From positions 48,303,790-48,367,789 of the forward strand of contig CM068583.1 of NCBI GenBank assembly GCA_035048485.1: DNA of 64,000 nt, written 5' to 3'. Made by a program: the position numbers and the translations under genes. This document shows, piece after piece, positions 1-13,830 of this stretch (position 1 is the stretch's first letter; the number at the start of each line of letters is the position of its first letter). The stretch is from Pteria penguin (Eukaryota; Mollusca; Bivalvia; Pterioida; Pteriidae). The notes below the pieces were generated by a model that was given only the letters and a program-made list of their open reading frames with translations, had not been told where the DNA came from and made no database searches.

Positions 1-897
1 GTCTGTTGTTACGGTAGGTGTTGACAGGGAGAAGACCCTTCACTGTTACGGGCGAGTCTGTTGTTACGGTAGGTGTTGACAGGGAGAAGACCCTTCACTG
101 TTACGGACGAGTCTGTTGTTACGGTAGGTGTTGACAGGGAGAAGACCCTTCACTGTTACGGACGAGTCTGTTGTTACGGTAGGTGTTGACAGGGAGAAGA
201 CCCCTTACTGTTACGGACGAGTCTGTTGTTACGGTAGGTGTTGACAGGGAGAAGACCCTTCACTGTTACGGACGAGTCTGTTGTTACGGTAGGTGTTGAC
301 AGGGAGAAGACCCTTCACTGTTACGGACGAGTCTGTTGTTACGGTAGGTGTTGACAGGGAGAAGACCCTTCACTGTTATGGGCGAGTCTGTTGTTACGGT
401 AGGTGTTGACAGGCAGAAGACCCTTCACTGTTGCGGGCGAGTCTTACGGGCGAGTCTGTTGTTACGGTAGGTGTTGACAGGGAGAAGACCCCTTACTGTT
501 ACGGACGAGTCTGTTGTTACGGTAGGTGTTGACAGGGAGAAGACCCTTCACTGTTACGGGCGAGTCTGTTGTTACGGTAGGTGTTGACAGGGAGAAGACC
601 CTTCACTGTTACAGACGAGTCTGTTGTTATGGTAGGTGTTGACAGGGAGAAGACCCCTCACTGTTACCGGCGAGTCTGTTGTTACGGTAGGTGTTGACAG
701 GGAGAAGACCACTTATTGTTACGGGCGAGTCTGTTGTTACGGTAGGTGTTGACAGGGAGAAGACCCCTTACTGTTACGGGCGAGTCTGTTGTTACGGTAG
801 GTGTTGACAGGGAGAAGACCCCTTACTGTTACGGGCGAGTCTGTTGTTACGGTAGGTGTTGACAGGGAGAAGACCACTTATTGTTACGGGCGAATCT
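1..897. repeat. 55-bp minisatellite array
   Basis: About 16 head-to-tail copies of a 55-bp unit that begins gtctgttgttacggtaggtg and contains ttgacagggagaagaccc. Unit starts at 1, 56 and 111 fix the period. Copies differ by a few substitutions (cccttcactg versus ccccttactg versus ccacttattg). One junction near 432-452 carries a short partial duplication. The array runs off the left edge of the window, so its true length is unknown. No coding constraint is visible. Confidence 0.97.
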
Positions 898-2908
898 GTT
901 ACAAAGGCGTAAATTGTTTTGCAACACACATCTCGCGTGCTATTACTATGTAAGTATAATGATAATCTTAACAAGATATTAACTGGAAACAAACAAGCGA
1001 ACAATCTGTACTGAATTATGGTTTAGATTATAATATTCAGAATATACTCTTCAGGATAAAATGTTATTGAGATGGTGCATATATTAGTCAATATTGTCAT
1101 TGAAATTTACTTGATTATATGTTACTAAGCAACCATTTTCAGTTCTTTGTTCTTCATTTTTCTTGATATTCGACACTTGTATAAGACACTTTAATAAGAC
1201 ACCTACATACTACAAAGATCCTCATTAATGATTAATACTAGATCTATTAGCAATTATATTAAGAATACAACTGAAAATGGCTTACCTATTCAGTAAACTC
1301 CTATCCCTTGAAATTGCATTTTCAGTTAAATCAATCGAAGTAATTGCCTCGTGCTTTTAAGATCAAAGATTTTTTCCTGTTGCCATTGCTTTGATACGTA
1401 TGTATTTTATGTGAAGCTTTTAAGCATGAAAGAAGTTATCTAATTATCAAATAACAACTATACACAAAAATGTGTAATATTCCGAGTTCGATTAACGAGA
1501 AACTCCTACTGTTTAATTTTAAAATAGTGTATGATTAGCTGGACTATTACATAAACAATACTGGGGTATTTATATGGTAGTTCGATACACATTTGTCAGC
1601 AGTACTATCTTTAACTCAAGATATGGTAGATTAATGAAGACAAGATTTAGCGGATATTTAAAAGAAATGTATATCATTCTGAGAAAGAAGTGATTTCAAT
1701 AGGAGAGGTAAAATAAAGTTGTCTGACTGATATGACAAAAGTCGCCACGGACATGCAAAGGAAACAATGCAGCCAATGAAAAGACATCATAAAAGTATCC
1801 AATCATAACACAGTTATGGTACGGTGTATAAACTTAAATTAAATTTATCAAAGTATAATGTAAACGTGGTGTGTTGCATGTTAATTAAGAGTAAGAGACT
1901 ACGGTTCCTATATAGTAACATTATAGTCAACAAAGTAGCTAGGTAAAAGGGAGACGCCTACTCAAACAGCACTTGATTTATCTGAATGTAAACCATGATA
2001 CATATAATGTGAGTACCAAAGCAATATAGTATCATTAAAAGAGTAAGTTAGAGATTACCCAAAATCGGCTCTTTGATCGATAACGAAGTTTACATACATA
2101 TGTGTAATCTACTGCAATGTATAATTCAAAAGTTCCTTAAGTATACTACAATATCACTATTTCCAAACGAAAATTAAATAATAATAAGTATAACATTAGC
2201 ATCTTAGTATTAATTCTTTGTGATGAAGCCGAAATTCTATTTTGTAAAATTGGTTGGTACAGAGATCTCTCTTTAGAAATTCTATTCAACGAATTGGAAA
2301 TTGGAGACCAAATTTAATCAAGCCAATTTGCATATTGTCTCGATTCAGAAGATTTTCCACTTTGATCGGTCATTTTCGATCGGATTAGCGTCATTCTATG
2401 TATTTGTAGGTGGCTGTCATCGCTAAGAAAATGTGTCCGGAATTCAATACCTTATTACGCAATAAACATACTTCAAATCAGTTATCCTTACAAACTTTTA
2501 TAAAGCAATAGTCTGACGCCAGAAGAAGTGGAATGTAGAGTAATATAAAAGACGAACCACGCTTCAACTTCCTTTAAAGTAGTTTGATCAACATTTTGAC
2601 ATTTCATGAAGAAATCCTTTTCGTCTTATTACCCGATAATTGCTTTTTCCTTCACATTATTACATGTAATAATACTAAATCATACTCTATAAGCTGGCTG
2701 GACATTAGGAAGCTTCTTGGAATATTTTAGGTAAGAAAATTGTTGCAGTGGTTGTAGGATGTCTGCGTTCAGTTTAATAAGGATTAATATTCTTTTTAGT
2801 ATTTCATATTTTGTATTGATGGCGAAATGGTCAACGGAGTTTAAGGACTACTCCAGACTGTTCAACAATATGTATCATCAAATTATTATATATTAATTAT
2901 AAATGATA
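898..2908. other. AT-rich intergenic stretch, nothing recognised
   Basis: No long open frame, RNA gene or clear repeat was found. Short open frames here are random in composition. Confidence 0.6.
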
Positions 2909-3497
2909 TGACTCGGTTGTGTTACACAAGTCGCCAGAGATATGAGTCGACTGTGACAGATGTCGCTAGGGATATTACTCGACTGTGTGACTCAAATGGC
3001 CAGAGATATGGCTCGGCCGTGTGACATAAGTCGCCAGGGGTATGACTCGGCTAACTGACATAAGTCGACAGGGATATAACGGCTGTATGACACAAGTCGC
3101 CAGGGATATGATTTGGCTGTGACATGCGTCGCAAGGGATATGACTTGGCTGTGACATATGTCGCCAGGCATAAGTCTTGGCTGTGACATAAGTCGCCAGG
3201 GATATGACTTGGCTGTGACATAAGTCGCCAGGGATATGACTTGGCTGTGATATAAGTCGCCAGAAATATGACTTGGCTATGACATAAGTCGCCAGGGATA
3301 TGACTGGGCTGTGACATAAGTCGCCAGGGATATGACTTGGCTGTGACATAATTCGCCAGAGATATGACTTGGCTGTGACATAAGTCGCCAGGGATATGAC
3401 TTGGCTGTGACATAAGTCGCCAGAGATATGACTTGGTTGTGACATAAGTTGCCAGGGATATGCCTTGGCTGTGACATAAGTTACCAGAGATATGCAA
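2909..3497. repeat. 32-bp minisatellite array
   Basis: Roughly 18 copies of a 32-bp unit containing cataagtcgccagggatatg and acttggctgtga. The outer copies on the left are the most diverged and the middle copies around 3181-3480 are nearly identical, as expected from internal homogenisation. The open frames on the minus strand are by-products of the repeat, because several frames are open over the same bases. Confidence 0.95.
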
Positions 3498-5399
3498 AAC
3501 AAACTAATGATAACCTAAATCATAAAACATAATCGTTTTTATCTTAGCTTCGGTACGGATTAAGGATGATCAGCTGAAGTGAAAGATGTTACTCAGCTGG
3601 TGTTGTTCACTGGTTTACTGTCCATTCCCGCTCACCACAGAATCAGTACAATATAAGAACAAACATTTTAGAAGCTATAAATAATTCTCCACACACACAT
3701 AACTATGTTGAACAGGGCATTTTTGAAGATAGGCAGATATCTTGGCATAATTACTTGTAAAGGTATTTGTGCAAGAGATATCATCTTACATGTAGTGTTT
3801 TTTATATCGAGTTAAAGCATGACTATATTAAGTTAATAGGCAAGTCCTATTAAGTGACCGAATGTCCCATAGTAACAAAACAGAATTTTAGTATAAAGCT
3901 CAATGTATATTGCCAAGGTTGTTGAATACATTTAATGTCCCTCTGTAAAATCCTAGACTTAGTTTACACCATAATATTCAATCTTGTGTCAGTCAAATGA
4001 AATACAACAATTTGTATACTTCACACTTTATCTATGCACTTGCAACACGAGTATGTCAGTGTGCATCGTGCTTATCCATGGTTTGAAATGTCAGACCTAA
4101 TAATAAAACTTCTTGAATACAGATAGGACGGGAATTGGAAAAATAAAAACGAAAGTACATGTATTCTCATTTTCTTTGTCTTTGGTTGTTCGAAGTTAAA
4201 AGCATTTGAAAATAATTCTCAAATTATATTCTAATACTGTCCTGGAAACCATCGGGAGTTTTACATATAAAGTTGCATTTGCCTTGATAATTTTGCCCTA
4301 TAACTATACAACCTATCATTTATGCAATGCTATGAAAATGTTAAAATCACCTTCTTGGATGTAGATTGTGTAATTATTGCGGAGATGACCACGCTTGATC
4401 AGTTTATTTTAGAACTTTGAGATGAAATTAACCCTACAGTACTTCATCGTGTTTACTTTGAAATCATTCTGCATACTGTTAACATTTCTTCCGGGATTAA
4501 TATTTATTGGATTGGATTAATCACATAGAAATTTGTCAGATGTTTTCTCATTTATCGACTCGGAAACGGCGAAGTCCATCACAAATGAAAAAAAACTGTA
4601 AATTTGAAAAACGAAGAAGTACCGAAGAGTAAACCATATCTCATAGTCCATAGAATAAAAGGACAATATCGAGTATAGTGCCATATTCAGACAATTGCGA
4701 ATCCCAATAAAATCGAGGTGAGACCACGTGCCCGGGAGGAGTAAGCATCTGCTGGTTGCATCCAACATCCGTCGCAAAAGTCCTGCAACAACTTTTCAAG
4801 TCAAAGAAGTAAATTCATAAATATATACGTAAGAACACATGAAGGAGACAAGAACACGAAGTGAAATTTTCCTATTCAAGCCATGAAATGTTGTTTAATT
4901 GAAATTCAGCTGTCGGGAATGCAAGTGAAGAAATGTTTCTGTATATACGTATTATGGTAAATCAAGTATAGTAAAAAAAAAATTAGGATGATTAGTTTGT
5001 ATGGTCAGGTCCCAAAATATCGGTTAACGTTCTTGAAAGAGGAATCTGAAATTGCACTAGATCCCTATATCGACCATAGAACGTCTTCAGTGACAATTTC
5101 AAACGTTCCTAAATATATCCTTGTGGGAGTAGTTTCGTGGCTAGAAGCCGCTCTCAGGACGAAATTTTCGTATTTAGAATATGCACTGGCTTAGTTTATA
5201 AGTTGTGAAATGAAGACGCCATATGCCGGAGAGGAAGGTATGTTGCTACTCAGAAAAGTAAGTTGGAAAAAATGAAATTGAAATCTTCACGTTTGTCAAA
5301 GAGAGAGGTTACTAATGAACCATCGTCACCAATTGATAGGAGTATATCGAAGCAGATGATGCATTCTCAGTTGTATCATTTATCTCGAGTTCCTTTGAA
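3498..5399. other. Intergenic stretch with one short dispersed-repeat fragment
   Basis: No gene recognised. Positions 4707-4775 contain a ggtgagaccacgtgcccggg segment resembling segments at 9448-9515 (plus) and 44330-44385 (reverse orientation), so it is probably a fragment of a dispersed repeat. Confidence 0.5.
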
Positions 5400-6240
5400 T
5401 ATGTGATGTTGAGGTAATCCTTAAATACAGGGTTGTTAATCTACAAAACGTCATCGATATATCTGTATGTAACGTTGAACCGAGATGCTAATTGTTTATT
5501 GCCTTTGGAGAGTAGAAACTATGAATTCTGCTTTGTAAGAGTACAAAATATGTCGGCCAGAAGAGGCGCGCAATTAGTACCTATCGGAATGCAAACAATC
5601 TTTTGGAACACTTTCCTACCAAATATCACAGAACTATTGTCTGTAAGAAATTCTAACATTTGCATGATCTCTTTTTCTGTATACTTGCTGCTGGAATCAG
5701 ATTGTTTCTTCTCAAAATAAATGTTGTGACCTTAAACGAGATATATATATACTTATACCTGTGAATTCCTTTTTTGTTAAAGAAGGCGTTTTGAATAATT
5801 GATGTTACTCTATTCTTCAGTTTTTGATGAGGAATGGTTGTATACAGAGTTGAAAAGTCAAAAGCATTGATGCTAGTAACATTATTGAAAATAGGAGAAT
5901 TTTAGTGCTCTAAAAGTTCTTGGAATTCTTTAGGATCCACATCTGATTGATTCCGCTATTCGAGTAAGCAGTAGAGCAGTATTTCTAAAGACCATGTTTG
6001 ATTTCTGTTAGCATTTCGGTGAGTAACATGGAAAGAGGCTTGATGGAACACTTGAATGATCCGGCTATAAATCGATGATTTTGCTGATGCATCTTTGGAA
6101 TCCAAAAAAGGTATGGCAGCTCGAGATCAGATTCATTTGTAGCAATACCGAATGAACTGAGAACTGACTTGTGATTATCCAAAAGTATATATTCGAGAAT
6201 ACCAAAACCCATTAAAACACTGCAAATTAGGAGGTGATGG
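5400..6240 (-). pseudogene. Penelope-like element reverse transcriptase fragment, decayed
   Basis: Read on the minus strand, 6212 to 5985 encodes a segment with LPYLFWIPKMH, RFIAGS and CSIKPLS, the early fingers/palm motif typical of Penelope-like element reverse transcriptases. Further on, about 5720-5430 encodes IPIGTNCAPLLADIF (motif B region) and then YRYIDDVL, the catalytic Y-x-D-D block. Directly after YIDDVL the frame hits a TAG at about 5446. The order is correct for one RT domain, but the pieces lie in different frames, so it is non-functional. Family assignment rests on motif recall; the element's ends and GIY-YIG domain were not seen. Confidence 0.8.
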
Positions 6241-6479
6241 TTTCAGCAAGAATAATTGGGAATCCCGAATGGAATGAGACCAAGTTTCCAGAGTGAACAT
6301 CTCCTGCTAGCATACATCCGTCAAATTTTCTATAGAAATCCACATTTTTCGGTGGTACAATCATATAGGTAATTTGTTAAATCGGTGAAATGACGTCACT
6401 GTAAAACATTCTTTAGGGGAACTTCATACCGTCAAGTACTTTAATTGTATTGACCATAAATTTTCCTCCGTGACGATAT

Positions 6480-6860
6480 TATGCCATCTAATTCGTTCCT
6501 CTGTGTAAGTAGATTTTTTGTTAGTCGTCGGCACCCAGAACCAAACACCCCTAACATCAGCAAAGAGTTCAAGTTTGTAAAATTAAAACACTGTAGGCAA
6601 GCGAGGACGAGATGTCACTCAGGAAGGGAAAATTTATTCATAGACAGAACGTCGTCGATGTATATATATGTGATATTGAACTGAGATGCTTACTGAGAAA
6701 TTGCTGAAAATAGTAATTACTGATAGAATTCAAGCTCGTATGAGTACAATGTTTGTCAGGAAAGGTGCATAATTCGTATTCAATGGAAACTGCTCCTCAG
6801 AAACCACGAAACTGTTGTTTACAAGAAAGTCAAGAAATAACAATATGAGATATACAGTTT
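6480..6860 (-). pseudogene. Second Penelope-like reverse transcriptase fragment
   Basis: The minus strand from about 6850 encodes a segment with a degenerate motif B (PLNTNYAPFLTNIVL), followed near 6690-6630 by YIYIDDVLSMNKFSLPE and a stop. This matches the same region as the fragment at 5400-6240 but lies upstream of it in the same orientation, so two partial copies sit in tandem. The YIDD catalytic pair is intact while the flanks are broken by stops. Downstream sequence to 6480 shows no further RT similarity I can name. Confidence 0.65.
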
Positions 6861-8342
6861 TGAGTGCATTATTATCATAAATGACTGACTTAGGGCAGCC
6901 ATACTGACAAGTAAATTTAAAATATCAAAGTTGTAAACGTGAAATACTAAAAATTATATAATTATTATTATTAAACTGAAAGTTACATACTGACATGAAA
7001 AGGGTATCACTCTCATATGACAAAATATCATGGTCCTATCTCATCATATAATTTTGCGATTTGGACGGAACTCACAGCGAACTCACAAAAACTACCATCG
7101 TCATCTAGTAAGGTCTTTTAATTTACACTTTGGTAGACGTTTATTGCATGTGTGTGTTTTTGGCAAATACTGTTTGTTGTTTACGATATTATGGGGACTG
7201 CATTCATAAAGAATATGACATACTGTACCGCTACGTAATTAGATAAAGAGGTTTTCCTGTACCTCAGATTTTCGATTCGCAAACTACAGTGCTCCGTTGA
7301 ATCCCTGATTAACCCGAGTAAATACAGACTATATTGAAAAAAACCCATAAATGTAAGGTCTGCATCTGCAATAAACTCCTAGTCCTTCGTATTTTTTTTT
7401 TTATCTGTCCCGGGTTTTATTCTTGATTCTTCTTTAAAAAGCTTTTTTCAACATCTGAAAATATATTGTTTCCAGGAACTGGTATCATTTTTATACAGTC
7501 GTAAGCTGTAATATTCCTTATGACAAAGCTGTACTTGAGATTAAAACATGCTATCTAAATACTATTCTTTACACATTTAAAATAACAGCCAACACATCAA
7601 TTTAAAAGCAGAAACTTCCAGATGAATAGCAATTGCTGTTGACCTTGACATGTGTATTTAAACTTTTCTTACAGTTTATAAAAACTAACCTACAAATGTC
7701 TATATATATTAAATAAGCTATCTATAACAATTTTATAGCAAAAGTATCACGTATTAACTTATTTTGATATGTTTCGTGGTAAACTTGATATAATGAAGGA
7801 AGTTCAAAGAATGATTTCTGCAGTATTGTTTCAGAAAAGAAGTATATGATAAAAATATGATGAATTACCCAAGATAAGGATGATCTGATATGATACAATC
7901 CTCAGGAGAGTTCCAACAAAACGCCACATCAGCATTTCGTAATATTATGAGTCGCATGAACATTGATTAGTATTGTATTGTGCTGAGGGTGTATTCTATA
8001 GAGATATTTCGTGAAAAAAAAACCAGATTAATTACCACAGAAATTTATACAACAATAATTTAGTATAACTTGTAACATTTGATATCATAATAATTCATAT
8101 CCATGATATTGTTATTCTTGTGACTGCACGTTTTGTTCTTGAAAGCAAAAGAAGTATTCGGTAGTAAAATACTTTGCTATTGTTAAAGTTAATCATTTTG
8201 AGATTATAAAGTGTCGTAGCAGACTCTTTAATCGTCTGGCAACGTATCTAATGTATGAATTATGTACCAATTTCTGTAGCATTTTTATTCAGATTCCATA
8301 TAATAGCCACACTCAGGATGAACTTTAATATCTTTTGACGTA
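6861..8342. other. AT-rich stretch, nothing recognised
   Basis: No coding region, RNA or clear repeat found on either strand. Confidence 0.55.
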
Positions 8343-8603
8343 TTGAGTCTTTTCGTAAAACAGAGTTATTCCCCACTGGGGACAGTATCTGTCGTAAAAC
8401 AATTATGACGTCATCAATTCCCTATGAATCTTTTCATTTCCCTGAGGTTTAGATAAGTTTTCACAGAATTTGATGACGTCATAAGTGTCTTGCGTCAGAT
8501 ACCGTCCCAAATGGGAAGTAACTCTGTATAACGAAAAGATCGAATATGTGTCTTCATGGAAAGCCATCTGGCTTTCCATGAAGACACATATTCGGTCTTT
8601 TCG
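8343..8603. repeat. Multi-armed foldback (inverted-repeat) element
   Basis: Two nested foldbacks share sequence. Outer arms at 8343-8420 and 8468-8547 are imperfect inverted copies: both contain tgacgtcat, a cagata.cgtccc-type segment, a taactctg-type segment and cgaaaag. The second arm then continues into a near-perfect hairpin, 8532-8566 paired with 8569-8603, with 35-bp arms, one mismatch and a 2-base loop. A related single arm is found at 49440-49508 (tgacgtcacaatgg, cgtcagatacc, aataactttgtataatgaaaag), so this is a dispersed family, probably a MITE. The minus-strand open frame 8403-8678 is a by-product. Confidence 0.8.
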
Positions 8604-11600
8604 AAGATCAAACGTGCTACATCCTAACAATTCTTTGAAATTTAAACAACTTACATAAATTTTAATTGAATTTGTCATAAATAATTCAATTGTTTATTAA
8701 TATTATTAATCAGATATTAACCCGAATAAACAACCATGGAATATTCCTTTGACTCACAAAAGCTTTTTATTCACATAAGGTGACGATTTTCATTTCAATT
8801 GATCGTCCTACGTCGGTAGTAATATTGGCGATCAGAGGATACGAAACAACTATGTGTTACAACAATTTCAGGACGATAAATTAATCAACCTCCAAGAGAT
8901 ATATATAACAATATAGTACATTTTCACAGCGTGAAATGGCGTATTTGGGCATGTAAATCAGGAACATAAAATATCATGCTTAAACCATGCACCGTTTTAA
9001 CACAGGAATTATGATAAATGTGAGAAATGGAATATTTAACAACAATTTAAAATTCGTGGTTATTCGATATAAGTATTCGAAGTATAAAGAATTTGAAAAA
9101 CCATTTCCACTAAATTGAGAATCGAAGTCTCTTGGGGAAAGCAGGTGTTTATATTGATCTTTGCAGAGGCGAAGACTACTGTTTTGAAAAAAAAGTGTAT
9201 GTTTCTGATATATGTTTTCTAATAAATCTGTCATATGTTGAAAAATTTAGAATTACTGAATAAAATAGTAAGCTTGGCTGACAAATTATTTCTATAATTA
9301 CATGGTATGAAAAAGAAATTCTCCGCAAAAAATTATATTTTTTGTTTCAGATCAAAGTTTAGACCTGAGATTCATTTAATGCAAAATACGTAAAAAAGTA
9401 ACCGATATCAAGTGGTTTCACAACGGTCATTCACAGACCCCTGAAATTCAGAGGTGAGACCAGGTGCTTGGGAGGAGTCAGCGTCCCCTAAATGGCTAGA
9501 CACATCTGCCATGAATGCCATTACATAAAGAAGAAAAAAAATGTAATTCAGTACTGTATATGTAAATGAATGTGAACCAACACCGTGTAGAATGTGCTCC
9601 ACACTGCAAAGGGAACAAGTGGGACATTAATGCAAAAGTGAAAGCAAACACAATTATTAATTTAATTTTCAGTTGTATTCATTTCAATCAGTAAAACGTG
9701 CTACACTCAAACGCTATAATTTACAATCGTGATATATAAATATAATTTATTTCGTTTGAGCAGTGCAAATTAGAAAATAAATTACTTTCTCCTGAAGGGG
9801 CAATACTGTAGGTGGCGTCTGTGTTTTCCCGCGAAAGTTTGGCGGGAATTCAGTAGAGTATATTGAGATATTCATTCGGTTCGACAGCGCTCAACTGAAC
9901 AGTTCGACTTATTAAGTTATAATTTTGCATTTATCTAGAAATTAAGAAAATTATGCATATTATTGGGACTGGGTGGTTTATGATTTATTTACACGTGTAT
10001 ATATTTTATTCAGGAATTTAATATTTGGAAATATATTTAAATGAAATGTGATTGTGTGATGAAATGATGGATTTGATGTTCATATGACGAGAACGGTCAT
10101 TATGAGATATAATACTGTGATGAACACTTTGATGATTGGATGTAACGATGAAGACGATGATCATGTGATATAATAAATCTGAGCGCTTGTCGCGATCATT
10201 ACACTTTATATTGTGTGTTACTTTATTTTTCTGTATTATAATACAGTATTGTGTAGCTCAGGAGAATAGCTGTTTTTGTCCAGTAATGGGGGATGAACAT
10301 CAAGCCTCTTATCAGTTAATGGCCGAAATTATTCAGTAACTGCACGCTGGAAAGGACTATATAAAATTTTCCTACGACAAATTCAACGAAGATATACACA
10401 TTATATAAAAGTCATCATTATTGAATGGAAATAATCTTTATCAAATATGAAAAAATAAAAATAATAAAAATAAAAACCTGAGTAAATCCAAACCGAACCT
10501 CAAGTTCAAAGAGTTTAAAATAAAAGTGATTCTTTATTACTTCAACGCAGGTAACTCGAAGTTAATGTTAATTGAAATGGTTATCTAAAAGTTTAACTTT
10601 ACTGAAAAGTTATTTAACATATGCTTAGATTAATGATCACGAGAATGAACTGTATGATAAAACAAGACTAGACAAACATGTAAACAGCATTCAAACAAGT
10701 CTCTCTCCTCCGTATCACCTGATCCCACTTGTTTCTCCACAGACCTGTCCGTCTTTACCGATTATTCCTTTTAAGTTATGTATAAGGGATTGTCATACTT
10801 TACACATTTTAGTACCTTATATTTGAATTTTGTTCGAAGAAAAATATTACAATAATCTAACTACGTACCACTTTAATGAAAGAACAGCAGAAAACGTCAC
10901 ACTTTGAATTTAAATCTCTTTGGATAATCGTTTTCATTACATTTTTAAAACAGAAAGGATATATTCACTTGAATTCGATTTGCAGTTAGATGTTAGGAGA
11001 TAATTAGTGGCCTCAATCTGTGATTTATCATTGCTTGATAATCACAATGTATTCATTCCTGACTTTTTGGGCTGTATGTGAAAGACATTTCGCAGATCCA
11101 CTACAGATATATAGTATTAGTCAATCAACCTGTCCAGAAGCTAGATGGATTGAAAAGTTACGGTCTTCAACGAAATTGATGGTCATGTTTTCTTAATTCA
11201 CGGTAAGCATCCCAATCGCTTTATTGAATACCGAGGCAATAATATGGATACATGCTGCTATTTTCGCTTTGGAGAGCCTAATACATCAAACATAGCTTGA
11301 AAGACCTTGTACTGTATTGCCAGATACGATGAATAGTAATTGGTCATGTAATGCAAGCAGTTGTTTTGAGTTTAGAATTGAATTGTCCACACGAAACCAG
11401 CCAGTCTCAAAAACTATCAATCTTGATTTACCATCGAAATCAGCATGATTCTATTTTAAGCTATATTATATTACACTTGTTACACCAAATACGCAGCACA
11501 TGCTGAGTTTATTACTGTAAACCGAGTACAATATACTATAGAGAAACATTTGTAGGACGCAAAATTAATGAAATGTTGCGATGCATTCAAATCATGCATT

Positions 11601-13354
11601 GGACTATGGGGAATAGAACATAATAAAGAACGTGGCATAAAGATAGAAGTTTACACAATAGAACAACAATTTCTGTAAACGAACTTTATTGCATTTTAAT
11701 TAAAACGTCAGAGTAAAATTTGATTTAGTCAACATTTCAGATAGAGTGACATTTGAAGTCAGATTCATTTATTCCATTAAATTGAAGTTTTACTATCCTT
11801 TATTGGAATTGTATGGTTTTGCGGGGTTTATTTCTAACAAAATTAACAAATATTTGAAATAAAAAAAGCATTAAGAACGATGAGAATAAGTTTACGTAAC
11901 ACATTTCGTTTGAAGCAGTTGCAGTTGAAATGAAGTGGAAATTACATCGATATTTTGAATTGTATTAGTAAAACTTAAAATTTTCTCAAAATGAAATTGC
12001 TTTGAAGTAAATCGATTACTCCTGAGATAATTGGTAAAGTATGACATAATAAAACTTCTACATGTCAAAATGGAGTGTTCGAATGCTCAGTTTGACGTCG
12101 CTTGGATATCGTTTGTTTCTCATCTTTGCAGATAATGTTATATCTTAATTAAGAAGTCGGAGATTGGCAAGCAGGCGTCAAAATGGTGTACATAAATTGA
12201 ATTGCATAGACCAAATGTGCTTGGTATCAATTTATTTATTTAAGGTTGGTTGTTCTGCTGGAATTCGCTGGGGTTTGATTATCCTGAGGTATAAATGCTC
12301 ATTGGATAATGTATTTGAACAATGATTCTAACGGAGCAATTGATATTTTACTGCATGCAAACAGTAAAGATAGCAGAAACTCCTTAAAGAAAATAAAACG
12401 TAAATTTCTTCGTTGAATAGTTTTCGAAGTCTCGAATATTTTAATGACAATCCAATTGAATACGTTATTATGAAATACAAAAATTAAAATGTTATTTGGA
12501 CGTTCTTGTAAGATTATGTATTTAATTATACGACTTAATATTCCCGGTTTTAGATTGTATCAGTTATAATTTAGTAAAATACATTAAAACTCTGTATGAC
12601 TTAACGGACCAATATCGACTTGGAAAAGAAGTTTATTAATGACCATAAGGAGATATGGACATATATTGTTTGATTGCACCATATGCGCATCTCGGCTTAA
12701 ATATCGCAAAAGAACCGGTCTAAGGACATAGCTATGCATGAGGAGATAGCTCTTAGTTTTAGAATATAACTGATAGAATAACAATGATACATAGATAAGA
12801 TTCTACATTACTTCTTTGTACGTTTTCTTTATTTCGACTTCCCTTGAAGTCTAATGTGAAGTCTAATATGTCTTTTAAAGGAAGTCACAATCTCGAAATT
12901 TATAATTCGATCGTATAATAAATGTTAAAATCTGAAACTATTTCCAAACCAGAAAAAAAGGAAAACAATTTTATGTTACCGTTTTATAGACATATATGTG
13001 TTGTTTTTGTTTACATAAATGTATTTATATAAGTCAGCGCTATAAATGCATCAATTAATCTGCGTTCAACACATTATGCGAATGACCTTTCGTAATTTTT
13101 AGACAATAGGCAATCAGAATACTCAGCTGTTATATCCAGTCACAATACTTAATCCTATCACGTGTCACTGCTTTATCGAAAAAGAGAATCCACTATACTT
13201 TGAGCTCCGCTGAAAACGTCGACAACACCACTAACATTTCATGACATCACATTTTAAAATTTTCATCTTGTGGTGCTGTTGTTTTTGTGTCTTTTTCATA
13301 ACTTAGTATCGTTTATTTTATTTTATATGTGGGCGCTTTTTGTTAACTTAAAAC
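8604..13354. other. Long intergenic stretch, no gene recognised
   Basis: AT-rich sequence with only short, composition-driven open frames. 9448-9515 carries the ggtgagaccagg dispersed segment also present at 4707 and 44330. I found no RNA genes or long repeats. Confidence 0.5.
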
Positions 13355-13732
13355 TAAGGAGTATCTCCTTTTTACATAGCTCTGTCCTCAGATTCATTCT
13401 TTTTGACTCACTTTTTCGGCCACTTAGGTTTTAACTTTGCTTTTTTCAAATATTACTAGAATTCCTATCATTCGGCCATGAGCACCAATGAAGAGGCACA
13501 AGTTGTTGAAATGGGCATCTGGTGCACAAAATTATTATGTATATATGTTCTAATATTTATTATACCAACTATACCAACTTTTATAATTATTCGACATGCA
13601 CAAGTCTAATCCTTATGTTTACATGGATACAACTTAACAAGTTGTCATCTGATGTTATGTTTTTCACTGATGCGGTGTCAACACATGTACGAGATCTAAC
13701 AATATCAACAATAAAAATAACAAGACGTACTT

Positions 13733-13830
13733 AAGAAGACTTACTTAATAAGGCTTACTTAATAAGACTTACTTAATAAGACTTACTTAATAAGACTTAC
13801 TTAATAAGACGTACTTAATAAGACTTAAGG
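13733..13830. repeat. 14-bp tandem repeat
   Basis: About seven copies of the unit aagacttacttaat, with single-base variants (aaggctt, aagacgt). Confidence 0.95.

Noticed and set aside
1..897. CRISPR-like array
   Set aside because: Units are contiguous repeats without unique spacers, and the context is eukaryotic.
2975..3502. Minus-strand frames of 175 and 148 codons with a repeated S.WRLMSQ motif
   Set aside because: They are by-products of the 32-bp minisatellite; several frames are open over the same bases.
8403..8678. 91-codon minus frame
   Set aside because: It covers both arms of the foldback and hairpin; the sequence is explained by the inverted repeat.
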